Assembly (NCBI GenBank): GCA_963556195.1 | Contig: OY744517.1 | Coordinates: 82,479,714-82,543,713 of the forward strand | Length of the DNA stretch: 64,000 nucleotides | From: Sepiola atlantica | Taxonomy: Eukaryota > Mollusca > Cephalopoda > Sepiida > Sepiolidae | Reading direction: 5' to 3' | Part shown: one piece after another, positions 56,099-64,000 of the stretch | Numbering within the stretch: the stretch's first letter is position 1 | How the letters are laid out: each line of letters starts with the position of its first letter | Program-made: the position numbers and the translations under genes | Notes under the pieces: generated by a model | Seen by the model: only the letters and a program-made list of their open reading frames with translations | Database searches by the model: none | What the model was told of the DNA's origin: nothing

Positions 56099-56101
<3 letters not shown>
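55988..56101. repeat. perfect 40-bp inverted repeat
   Basis: TTTTAGAGGTAAAAGATGAG (left, from 55988) and its exact complement ending 56101; arms about 40 bases, loop about 34. A (TA)n run follows at 56106-56131. Confidence 0.85.
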
Positions 56102-56134
<33 letters not shown>

Positions 56135-56138
<4 letters not shown>

Positions 56139-56567
56139 GTGATACTTAGAAGGCAATACAATGCAGAGGTGTGACGGATAGACACAAGTTGGAGCAAATA
56201 AGACATATAATGGTAGAACAAATTAAATAGTTTCACCCTTAATACAATGTATACATAATGCATGCTTGAACTTGAGTTGAGCATGGTTCTGAAGAAGAAA
56301 AGTTCTCGAAATATTATATCATACAGAGTTTCCACCAGACCATCTTGATACAGGTATTACATAACATTGTAACATTGTGTAGATAAACAGATATATGTGT
56401 GTTTGTGATAAAAAAAAAAAAAATATATATATATGTGTATGTATACATTGTATTAAGGGTGAAACTATTTAATTTGTTCCACCATTATATGTCTTATTTG
56501 CTCCAACTTGTGTCTATCCGTACCACCTCTGCATTGTATTGCCTTCTAAGTAACACATTACTATATA
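56135..56567. repeat. long inverted repeat, ~120-bp arms
   Basis: GATACTTAGAAGGCAATACA through AAACTATTTAATTTG: the left arm 56137-56258 is matched in complement by 56439-56563, with few mismatches (for example GTGTGACGG versus GTGGTACGG). The loop of about 180 bases contains TTCTGAAGAAG and CTCGAAATATT, a weak hammerhead-like string. Adjacent to the 40-bp inverted repeat and two TA tracts. Confidence 0.8.
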
Positions 56568-56604
56568 CTAATAAACAATGCTTCAAGCAAACTACATAAA
56601 CATC

Positions 56605-56607
<3 letters not shown>

Positions 56608-56691
<84 letters not shown>
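56608..56691. repeat. (TA)n microsatellite
   Basis: About 40 TA units with one GTA interruption just before. Confidence 0.95.
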
Positions 56692-56694
<3 letters not shown>

Positions 56695-56696
56695 AT

Positions 56697-56915
56697 AGAT
56701 GAAAGAAGAGGGATGAACATGTATGAATGACAAATTTATTTCAACTTCGATTGTTCAATGCAAGGTGTACTCGGTAAAAACATGTTTATTATTCTTTCCT
56801 TAAAACAAGGCTTTTCAAAGATTAAAATCTTATCATCAGAGGAATTACATAGATAGATAAGTTGGCAGTGGAAAAGCCCAAATTCAAAATTTGAAAAAAT
56901 ATTAAGTAAGTATAT
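56697..56915 (-). mobile_element. hammerhead-bearing repeat, copy 3
   Basis: The complement matches 61246-61464 for about 210 bases: CTTTTCCACTGCCAACTTAT, CTCTGATGATAAGATTTTAA, CCTTGCATTGAACAATCGAA. Like the other copies it ends at a (TA)n tract. The hammerhead core CTGATGA (56839-56833) and GAA are intact and stem I (TTCCT/AGGAA) is closed. Stem III has a C-T mismatch and a G-T pair (AAGCC against GTTTT), so cleavage would be weak or absent. Confidence 0.7.
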
Positions 56916-56992
56916 ATATATTGAAATGGCCGTGAGGGTAGGGTGAAAGCGTGAAGACCTAAAAGTGGATCTGTGAACTGTTACTTCCTACA

Positions 56993-57030
56993 CTGAAGAG
57001 AGCAATTAGCTCGAAACACTGTTGTAAGTA
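56993..57030 (+). other. hammerhead-ribozyme-like motif
   Basis: CTGAAGA (56993-56999), a 4-bp stem GAGC/GCTC with loop AATTA, then GAA (57013-57015), a 3-bp stem ACA/TGT with loop CTGT, and A as cleavage base (57026). Outer stem pairs CTA-side bases 56989-56991 with 57028-57030, but the pair next to the core is A-A. Core invariants are present; the outer stem is weak. It lies directly before LTR-like repeat S2 copy 2. Confidence 0.4.
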
Positions 57031-57050
57031 AATACAATTTAATATTTAAT

Positions 57051-57491
57051 TGAAAGTTCATGTATGTGACCTAAATGGTCGGACAGTAAATTATTCTTTT
57101 GTAGAAAGGAGAAAAATGAATAACTGTGTAAGAAGAGTGTGTGTGTATGTACATTGTACATGAGTTTCTCTGTGAGAATAGATGTGTGCACTATGTGGGC
57201 GACATTTTATGATAGCAGTTGTTTGTCTCCATTTGTCTACAAGCAAAGGAAGGGACAGAGTTGGTAGATTCTTTTCTTCTTACAGGCTGCTGGCTAACTG
57301 ATCAGATGGCAAGGAGTAGAAGAGTGAAAGGTCTTATCTCGTAGCTGTCTGTTCAGCAACTGGCTATTCTTGCTATCAGCATAAAACTGTAAATAGTTTG
57401 TTAGAGAATTACTATGCCGAGTCGCGTGAGTGGTGAATTATAATAACTCTCTGGCCAAAAAATAGATACAAAATAGTTTGTCACTGCTACA
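57051..57491 (-). repeat. LTR-like repeat family S2, copy 2
   Basis: Matches 13300-13696 along its length (TGAAAGTTCATG, GAGTTTCTCTGTGAGAATA, CAGGCTGCTGGCT, TTAGAGAATTACTATGCCGA, AGTTTGTCACTGCTACA). The two differ by several small indels; this copy carries about 45 extra bases around 57240-57330. Confidence 0.6.
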
Positions 57492-57494
57492 TGT

Positions 57495-57905
57495 ATCAGC
57501 GCATGAAGCATCTTCAATTTGAACTTGAGACTATTCAAAAATACACTTAATAAATAAATTATCTGACTCATTTACTTTGCAACAATTTATTTGATTTCAA
57601 CAAACAATTTGGATTTTTATGTTTATTTTATGTTTAATTTTCTGGGTATTGATACATTTTTTAGTTTTAATTGTTTTATTTTGATCAGAAAATCATTTAG
57701 AAAGTTTTGAAAAATATTTTATTTCATGTTTCAGTTAAAAATGATTTTTAATATCTAGTTTTTTTTGTTTTTTAAATGGAGATGATCTCCAAAGTTTGAA
57801 AGTAAAAATAAAACAAAATGAAATCTTGAACTAATTATGATTTACTTTCAAATGAAATCTTTCAATAATAATGTTCATAATATTTTTGTAAAGGAGATTT
57901 TGGTA
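57495..57905. other. AT-rich interval, nothing recognised
   Basis: Mostly A/T; no structure supported. Confidence 0.4.
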
Positions 57906-57910
57906 AATTT

Positions 57911-58609
57911 GTAGCTAAATCTGCCCCCCTCAATAAAATTAGATTCTACTTTTTTTTTTAGACGTGTGAGCACATTAAAAAAACAAAACAAAAAAACAAT
58001 AACTTTAGAATTAAGTACAAGAGGGGGGGGGATCAGTTTCACATAAAAAATTACCATAAAATGATCAGCCATTTCCGGGCTATTGTCTAACCGGATAGCG
58101 TTTTAATGCCATGTAACCAATTTGTTGGAGGGGTTGGCAGAAAAAAAGAGCCTTCCTCCACCTTATCATTAACTCTAAGTCCGGATGGTAACAGCCCTTC
58201 ACCGTAAAAAAAACTCCCTTAACCCTACCACTAACACTAATTTCGGGTAGCAACAGCCTCCCCTTCTCTAAAAGACCCCCATCCTTAACCCTATAACTAA
58301 CCCTAAGTTCGGGTGGCAACACCTCCCCTCTCACACACATAAAAAACAAGAACATGGTTACATCTAAGATTTAACTAAAGCGGTTACATGTCTGTGAAAC
58401 GCTATCTGGTCGGAAATGTAGATGATCATTTTACGTTAAATTTATTTACGAAACTGATCAATCACTCTAAATTTTAAGATAATTGTTTGCTTGTTTTTGT
58501 TTTTGTTTTGTTTTATCCCTTTCCCAGTTTTTCAGAGTGTTCACACATAATCGTTAAAAAAAAAGTAGAATCTCATTTTCTTTGGGGGTTGGGGGGTGAT
58601 TTAGCTGAG
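57911..58609. mobile_element. foldback/MITE-like element with ~200-bp inverted ends
   Basis: The left arm (GTAGCTAAATCTGCCCCCCT, AGATTCTAC, GTGTGAGCACATT, GATCAGTTTC, AAAATGATCA, CCGGATAGCGTTTTAATG, CCATGTAACC) is matched in complement by the right arm ending GGTGATTTAGCTGAGC. Pairing spans about 200 bases per side with mismatches and small gaps. The centre (58180-58330) holds degenerate CCCTAA-like phrases (CCTTAACCCTACCACTAACA, CCCTATAACTAACCCTAAG). No transposase. Same architecture as, but different ends from, the MITE at 6.1 and 25.7 kb. Confidence 0.65.
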
Positions 58610-58611
58610 CG

Positions 58612-60000
58612 TCCTCATCTACCATAATGCAGAAATTAGAATTTTATATTTTTTTAAATAAAAACAAAAACAAATATAAAAATTAATGAAAAAACAAAAA
58701 ACAAAAACACAAAACAACAGACTTTTTCTAAACACAGAAAAAGGAAATATGATTTCTCTCCCTTTAACGACGTAACTCTAAGACAGTAAGGGTTACTTCC
58801 CTTGAAATAAATGCTAAAAATATTATTTTCTCATTTAGTCATCTAGTATCTATTTACATCCTCCAAGGAATGTAGGTATTGTTTTCATTCGTTTCTTTTT
58901 TTAAAAACTTTGTATGTATATTTACTTGTTTTTTTGTTAACAATATTATAAAAACTACTCAGCTGATTATCACAAAGAATTGATGGAAAGATGACACATG
59001 AGTCACAGAAGACATTTCATTTTATTTTTCTGAAAGTGGGTATTGACAGGGTATTTGGTTTTACCACCTTTATGTAAATGATAAAAAAGAACTTAAATAC
59101 CCAGGTTTAGGCCAAATACCATTGAATTTTATTAATAGAAAAGAGAGAATATTTTTAAAACTATTTTTCTTTCTTATATAGTTTTAAGTTTAATCTGATA
59201 ATATTAAAGGGTTTTTTCCTCTCTGAAAGTATTTTTTTATGTTTTAATTAAATTTAAAAGAAAAATAGATATATTGAACTATACAAGTATGTAAATTTTG
59301 GAAAATTTATTTCTCAGCCCTTCAGCAGTGTCGGAGAGGAGGTGGGGGGGGGGTAAACATATTGCCACTATATATCAGCTTTCCTGTTTCTTACCCACCT
59401 ATCAAGTCTCTTTGTTTTTTAACTTTCTTCGAGTAAGACTTCTGTTGTTTTTTTTCTTTTTTTGGTGGAAAAGCGAATCTAGTCCTCATCTTTTCTCTCC
59501 ATTCTTCTTTATCGTTTTGGGCGATAATATTTACAGGAATAACTATTTCATCGCTCTTGAAAGGATTGTTATTTTTAAAAGAATTGTCTCTTACATAGAC
59601 ACCCATTTTTTTTATAGATTTTTTTTGTGCTCAAATTGATTTATTATTTTGTTGAGCTATTTATGTTTTTTTAATTTTATTATTGTTACTTTGGTTCAGA
59701 AATTAATCATACTTTGGAACCCAAAAGCAACAGAAGCGCATTTTAGAATATTGAATAAAACCGTATTAAACTCCATTCCTGAGTTTATTTAATTATTTCA
59801 TTATTTGCTAATTTTTGTGTCCTTCTTGTTTCCTCACATTTTTGTTTTGTTTCTTGTTTCTTGTTACGAAAAGGACGAATTTTGTTAAGGACCCCAAAAT
59901 TCCGTCAAAATAAGTGTTAGGGTGCATTTAAAATACAGTGTGTCAATATTACAAAAATAAAATATATTTTCAAAAATTAAAACAAAAATATACAATAATA
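58612..60000. other. AT-rich interval without gene
   Basis: No coding or repeat family recognised; homopolymer runs common. Confidence 0.4.
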
Positions 60001-60002
60001 TT

Positions 60003-60205
60003 GGGAGGTGGCCATGGTGGAATGGATAACGACACGGACAGCCGACCTGGGTATGCCAAGTTCGAATCCAGTCTGCACCAATTTCACTTATGGATGTTGG
60101 CAACGTCCTGTAAATACCTGATTCTACAAAAAATCAGGGAAACCAATGCCAACAGCAGATTCCACTTCCACTGAAAAGCCGGTCAAAAACGTTATACCAT
60201 GTTGA
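60003..60205 (+). mobile_element. tRNA-derived SINE
   Basis: A-box-like TGGTGGAATGG (60015-60025) and B box AGTTCGAATCC (60059-60069) are spaced as in a pol III internal promoter, inside a ~70-base tRNA-like head. A conserved-looking body follows (TATGGATGTTGGCAACGTCC, AATGCCAACAGCAG, CACTGAAAAGCCGG). No coding. Parent tRNA and family name not assigned. Confidence 0.75.
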
Positions 60206-60224
60206 CTTATGCATATTGACTTTA

Positions 60225-60755
60225 CTTTAAAACGTAAAGAAGGAGGCAAAATGTCTTCAAAAACCATTTGTTAGATGCATATATTATTTTATTAAAATCA
60301 AAACAAATATTTTCATTTTGACTTTTTTTACTAATATTTCACTCGATATAACGATAATCATCAGAGCTTTAAACAAATATAAGGTATTTACCGTATTTGT
60401 TTTTTTCATGTATACGTAAGAATCCTTCCTGGTGGTGATGAAAGATTGGCATCCAGATTTTGTGTGGACTAACCGTGCAAATGTCTCTTTTTTTTTAATC
60501 TGAACTTAAAAACGCGAATGGCTCGCAAGTAGATATAACGTTGGGAAAGTTCATTTTTTTTTAAGCATCAATGAATTTAAAACGTAAAGAAAGAGGCAAA
60601 ATGCCTTCAAAAACCATTTGCTAGATGCGCATATTATTTTATTTTATTAAAATCAAAACAAATATTTTCATTTTGACTTTTTTTAAAACTAATATTTCAC
60701 TCAATATAACGAGCATTATCAGAGCTTTAAACAAATATAAGGTATTTACCTTATT
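60225..60755 (-). repeat. tandem ~351-bp repeat with decayed hammerhead-like motif
   Basis: AAACGTAAAGAAGGAGGCAA at 60228 recurs at 60579. About 170 bases repeat closely (CTTCAAAAACCATTTG, AAATATTTTCATTTTGACTT, CAGAGCTTTAAACAAATATA). On the minus strand copy 1 reads CTGATGA (60364-60358), a weak stem, then GAAAT; copy 2 has CTGATAA (G8 lost) with a better CTC/GAG stem. Possible remnant of a tandem retrozyme-like unit. Neither copy looks active. Confidence 0.55.
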
Positions 60756-60799
60756 TTTTTTATTTTTTTAAATTTATTTTTTTATATATTTTTTAAATT

Positions 60800-60957
60800 T
60801 ATCTACCTCCCACAAGGTAAGATGTGACACAAGGTCGGAAAAGTGGGATTTGATAAACCAGCGCCCGAGGAGGTGAGCACTCTGGCCATTAAAAATTGCT
60901 TGGGCAGCCCCGTCGGCAGGGGCACCTCAGGCAGTAAGCAATAAACTTACTCCTCGG
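60800..60957 (-). repeat. LINE 5'-UTR monomer fragment
   Basis: CACAAGGTAAGATGTGACAC, CCAGCGCCCGAGGAGGTGAG, CACTCTGGCCATTAAAAATT and GCAGTAAGCAATAAACTTAC match the monomers at 3241-4234, with a 14-base deletion in the CCCCGTCGGC region. Confidence 0.8.
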
Positions 60958-60959
60958 AA

Positions 60960-61245
60960 TTGATATGAGAAATCGGGCCATTTTAAAATCTTCCTGGGCC
61001 AGAGTATAAAACAAATGACTTTAGTGGTGAAATATTCAAGCGATTCCGTTTAAGTGCGCTCCATCTACGATTTGAACTCAACATCTCACTATTGGAGTTA
61101 CTCCATTTTGAACGCTTTTTCCATGCTGCCTCTACGAAAAACCTTTTCTTCTTCTTCAAAATATCCTTTTCATTGGACACTTTATCAACGGACAATTACC
61201 ATCTGGACAAACCACATATCTTTTTTACACAAACTTTTTTCACTC
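60960..61245. other. spacer, nothing recognised
   Basis: No family or frame supported. Confidence 0.4.
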
Positions 61246-61460
61246 CATTTTTAATAATATTTTTTCAAATGTTTGAACTTTGGCTTTTCCACAGCCAACT
61301 TATCTATCTGTATATCTCCTCTGATGATAAGATTTCGATCTTTGAAAAGCCTTGGCTTAAGGAAACATTAGTTTATTACAGAATATACCTTGCATTGAAC
61401 AATCGAAGTTTGAAATAAATCTGGACATTCGTACACGTTTATCACTCTTATTTCTTCTAT

Positions 61461-61464
<4 letters not shown>
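61246..61464 (+). mobile_element. hammerhead-bearing repeat, copy 1
   Basis: About 215 bases shared with 56697-56915 (opposite strand) and, more loosely, 61617-61816. It carries the ribozyme at 61317-61363 and ends in CTTATATA running into a (TA)n tract (61466-61528). It contains no protein-coding frame of its own; small size and a self-cleaving motif fit a non-autonomous retrozyme-like element. Confidence 0.65.
61317..61363 (+). ncRNA. hammerhead ribozyme, complete core (type I layout)
   Basis: Stem I: TCCT (61317-61320) pairs with AGGA (61360-61363). Core CTGATGA (61321-61327). Stem II: AAGAT/ATCTT with a TTCG loop, preceded by a T-T mismatch. Core GAA (61344-61346). Stem III: AAGCC/GGCTT with loop TT, whose first pair is the required A15.1-U16.1. 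H17 is A61359, so predicted cleavage lies between 61359 and 61360. All invariant positions of the hammerhead fold are present. Activity is inferred from sequence only; the mismatch next to the core in stem II could weaken it. Confidence 0.7.

Positions 61465-61465
<1 letters not shown>

Positions 61466-61528
<63 letters not shown>
61466..61528. repeat. (TA)n microsatellite
   Basis: About 31 TA units directly after hammerhead-bearing repeat copy 1. Confidence 0.95.
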
Positions 61529-61531
<3 letters not shown>

Positions 61532-61616
61532 AGGTGTACTAAAAGCGAACTTTTAGGAAAGGTAAAATCCTATTGTGATGAGTATACAGCTCAATATCCA
61601 GGATAGAGCAGGTAGA

Positions 61617-61812
61617 AATTTTAAATCTTGGCCATTGCCAACTTGTCTATCCCAGCGACTTCCTCTGATGATAAGATTTTGATCTTTGAAAAGCCTGGCT
61701 TAAGGAAAATTTAACTTGAATAAATTGCCTTTTTGCGGATTATACCTTGCTTTGAACTTTTGAATTGAATTTTGATTTGGCTTTTGCTTTCTCTAATTCC
61801 TTTCCACTCTCC

Positions 61813-61816
<4 letters not shown>
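61617..61816 (+). mobile_element. hammerhead-bearing repeat, copy 2
   Basis: Diverged relative of copy 1 (GCCATTGCCAACTTGTCTAT, CCTCTGATGATAAGATTTTG, CTTTGAAAAGCC, TATACCTTGCTTTGAACTTT), again ending at a TA tract (61817-61846). The spacing from the ribozyme core of copy 1 is 344 bases, suggesting a tandem arrangement with diverged or replaced sequence between. Confidence 0.6.
61660..61707 (+). ncRNA. hammerhead ribozyme, second complete copy
   Basis: Stem I: TTCCT (61660-61664) with AGGAA (61703-61707). Core CTGATGA (61665-61671). Stem II: AAGAT/ATCTT with TTTG loop and the same T-T mismatch. Core GAA (61688-61690). Stem III: AAGC/GCTT with a three-base loop CTG. H17 is A61702. The stem III loop lost a T relative to copy 1 but pairing is kept, and a T/C change in the stem II loop does not affect pairing. 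Changes falling in loops instead of stems suggest that the fold was conserved. Confidence 0.7.

Positions 61817-61846
<30 letters not shown>
61817..61846. repeat. (TA)n microsatellite
   Basis: About 15 TA units ending in GTATATAAT, after hammerhead-bearing repeat copy 2. Confidence 0.9.
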
Positions 61847-61849
<3 letters not shown>

Positions 61850-61852
<3 letters not shown>

Positions 61853-62355
61853 ATTATGATTATTATTTTTTATTACTATACTAAAGCTGAGTTAATCAAC
61901 GATTGCTTCCTTAAGGCTTTTTTTCTATATATTTTAATCACACAAAATCCTTGTCAAAATTATTCCTTAATTTTTTAATTGGAAATTATTTTTTTGATTA
62001 TTGCAATTAACTGTAATTTGTAATCATCTGTCACTAATTTTTCTCTTAGCTGTCAAAGTATTTCTCCTCGCCCGCTCTCGATGTTTTGATTCAACCACTC
62101 TTTAATAGTTTTAAATGTCTTTGTCAGTATTTACAGAAAGAGTGGCTTTATCTTTTCAGCTAATTTAAATAGTGGGTTTGTACACACTGTAAACACGTAT
62201 GTAAATTAGATAGCAAAATAATAAATCTTTGCTTCTATATTATCCCTATCGACAATATAGATAATAAAGAGACTTATCATTTTTAGTTATGCAAAAGATA
62301 TATCACAGTTTATGAATTTTCAAAAGAAATCAAAGTTGAACAAATAGTAGTAGTA
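61850..62355. other. AT-rich spacer
   Basis: Nothing recognised. Confidence 0.4.
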
Positions 62356-62359
62356 GTTG

Positions 62360-62497
<138 letters not shown>

Positions 62498-62529
62498 TGT
62501 GCATGATACAGCACCAGTATTTGAATCAT

Positions 62530-63470
62530 TTACTCTATAATAAAAACTAATGTGCATTTATTTATTTATTTTATTTTATTTTTTAACATAGTTCACCCCA
62601 AACAAGGCAGGACGCCACTGTAGACGTAAGGGGCTACTGAGAAAAAAGAAAAAGGAGAAGGTTGGGGGGGGGGGGAAGGTCAACCTAAATTGGGAACTGC
62701 GCAGTGAGATGTCTGTTTACATTAGTTTTAAATTTCTGCATGTCAGTACTGTCGGGGAAACAGGAGGCAGGGAGGGAGTTCCAGAGGCCAGCAGCACGAG
62801 GAAAGAAGCTATTTGAGTAGAAAGCTCTCTGGCATCTGGGGACCTCCACAGTGAACGAATGGGATTTAGTTGATTGTCGAGTTCGTCTAGTGAATTTACA
62901 TCGAGGGGGCACCAGAGTAGCCAATTCATTCGAGCATAATCCATTAAAGTATTTGTAAAACAAGCATAAGGATGCTACATTGTGGCGATGGGACAGGGAC
63001 AGGAGCTTGGTTGACAGTGAGGGACCTATTAGGTTGGCGACTCTTTTTTGGACCTTGTCAAGGAGGGAGAGACTAGTAGATGATGCACCAGCCCAGTACT
63101 TCCATCCTGTCATGCAAAGGTTAGCAAGTAAAACACATGTATTTTTCTAGCCTCCGGACAAAACAATTTCCAGTGGCAAGGGGAAGCAAGAAAAAAATAG
63201 CAAGTCAGACAACCACCTTAAATTTACCCCGCTGTCTGAAATTAGTTTGGAAAGAAATGCTTCGCTTTATAAATGGAGTCAACAGTGGTGTACTTTTTTC
63301 TTTAGGTCATCAGAAATGATAATACTAATTATAATTTATATATGAAAAATTTAATTAATGACATAATACTATGATTTTACGTGAACATTTTAGCACCAGA
63401 TCTAGATAAATAACGAGTGCAAACACTGGCGAAGCATAATTTTTTTTCCGTTATTTTTGACAGAGGGTAT
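62530..63470 (+). repeat. dispersed repeat family X, copy 3, split by a LINE
   Basis: Head TCTATAATAAAAACTAATGT at 62532, then a TTTA-type run. After the LINE fragment the family resumes with CATCCTGTCATGCAAAGGTT (63104) and ends with AACACTGGCGAAGCATAATT and CCGTTATTTTTGACAGAGGG. The same order without interruption is seen at 45095-45475. Confidence 0.6.
62575..63113 (-). pseudogene. LINE reverse-transcriptase C-terminus with 3' UTR and A-rich tail
   Basis: A 142-residue minus frame (63113-62685): SLLDKVQKRVANLIGPSLST, SHRHNVASLCLFYKYFNGLC, FFPRAAGLWNSLPASCFPDS and FKTNVNRHL are the classic CR1/Jockey-type polymerase tail. A stop follows, then a short 3' UTR ending TTGTTTGGGGTGAACTATG and an AAAATAAAATAAA-type tail near 62580. 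The frame is intact to its stop but 5'-truncated. It sits inside repeat X copy 3. Confidence 0.8.
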
Positions 63471-63756
63471 ACACTAGTAAATGAATATTAAACTCTTTTT
63501 AAAATGCCACCTGTCCTGTCTAACACAGTATAGATCCCCTAGCATTTATCTCCCTTAGCCGGCCTTTTTTTTAATAGGGGATTTCCTCAGACTTGTCACC
63601 GCGAGATCCTTCCTGTGCCCTGTCCCCTGATCTATTAGCTGCCTCTTTTCCATCTTCATAGCACAATTTTCTATCTCCTTAAATACTCTTACGTTTTGAA
63701 CATCGTCAGTAAAAAAATATTGCTTTTCTTCTCTCTAAGAATAGAATTAAATAGTG

Positions 63757-63944
63757 TGTAGTGTCGAAGATCACGTACCAACGTGATCGGTACGAGAGCA
63801 GGAAGCAGCAGCAGCAGCGACATAGCTAGGGACATAGATAGAGAGATTACGACCGTTGATACACACATGTTGTTATAACCCTTGTTAAATAAAGATATGT
63901 TTACAACCACCACAATTGACTGTTGTTTATTACCAAACACCACA
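63757..63944 (+). repeat. 5' LTR of a retrotransposon running off the window
   Basis: Starts TGTAGTGTCGAAGATCACGT with an 8-bp palindrome GATCACGT-ACCA-ACGTGATC, contains AATAAA (63888-63893), and ends ACCAAACACCACA. It is followed after three bases by a primer-binding site. About 188 bases. The start is chosen as the TG nearest the palindrome; TGTGTAG two bases earlier is possible. Confidence 0.6.
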
Positions 63945-63947
63945 AAC

Positions 63948-63963
63948 TGGCGACGACGATGAG
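63948..63963 (+). promoter_or_regulatory. primer-binding site (tRNA-Ser type)
   Basis: TGGCGACGACGATGAG, one base different from the gypsy site (TGGCGACGAGGA) within the first twelve, and complementary to an animal tRNA-Ser(GCT)-type 3' end. It marks the start of an internal region that continues beyond 64000. Confidence 0.65.
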
Positions 63964-64000
63964 ATGAAATTCTACACAAAAAAAAAAAGCAAAGAAAGAC

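Noticed and set aside
59298..59639. 113-residue plus-strand frame
   Set aside because: Phe/Leu-rich translation of a T-rich stretch; no domain and no start context.

Overview
This is intergenic DNA from a eukaryote, and no bacterial or organellar gene order is visible. It is AT-rich and packed with (TA)n, (ATT)n and (TGA)n/(TCA)n microsatellites, minisatellites, poly-G/poly-A runs, and non-LTR, LTR, Penelope-like and MITE-type repeats. The mix suggests a metazoan, most likely a mollusc and plausibly a cephalopod; that is inference from repeat character, not from a diagnostic gene. I find no convincing host protein-coding gene. Every recognisable coding stretch belongs to a mobile element and nearly all are broken.

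Layout. 1-4.7 kb: a 60-bp minisatellite, then a minus-strand LINE (broken ORF1 and ORF2 endonuclease) preceded by tandem 306-bp 5'-UTR monomers, and a second endonuclease fragment. 6.1-7.4 kb: a long-TIR MITE with a telomere-like core, and a LINE reverse-transcriptase tail. 9.3-10.9 kb: a 5'-truncated Penelope-like element whose remaining 367-codon frame is open. 11-13.7 kb: (ATT)n arrays and LTR-like DNA. 16.7-18.2 kb: a LINE 3' end with a (TGA)n tail, a gag-like fragment beside an LTR-like block, and a solo LTR. 18.4-22 kb: Helitron-like ends, a near-perfect 67-bp inverted repeat and a tandem hairpin-flanked repeat. 25.1-26.5 kb: LTR-like DNA and a second MITE copy. 27.7-30.3 kb: a GC-rich Jockey-like LINE with breaks. 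31-34.5 kb: a second LINE tail, a direct duplication and a 76-bp satellite. 38.2-42.7 kb: a young Ty3/gypsy insertion (210-bp LTRs, one mismatch, GTGAA target duplication) with gag, protease, RT and RNase H but no integrase. 44-55 kb: LTR-like copies, LINE scraps and a 15-copy 56-bp satellite. 56-64 kb: nested inverted repeats, a tRNA-derived SINE, hammerhead-ribozyme-bearing repeats, a LINE tail nested in another repeat, and the 5' LTR of a further retroelement leaving the window.

The most unusual signal is a set of hammerhead-type ribozyme motifs. Two copies of a dispersed repeat, at 61.32 and 61.66 kb, each have the complete invariant core, three closed stems and an allowed cleavage base. 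A third related copy (56.8 kb, minus strand) and several decayed motifs elsewhere (9.4, 33.4/33.7, 57.0, 60.3/60.7 kb) suggest that a ribozyme-bearing, retrozyme- or Penelope-like family has been active here.

The elements interact mainly by nesting and by sharing parts. One LINE 5'-UTR monomer recurs at five loci. LTR-like families recur in both orientations. Several dispersed repeats end exactly in (TA)n tracts. The two LTR elements with visible primer sites share the same tRNA-Ser-type primer complement.
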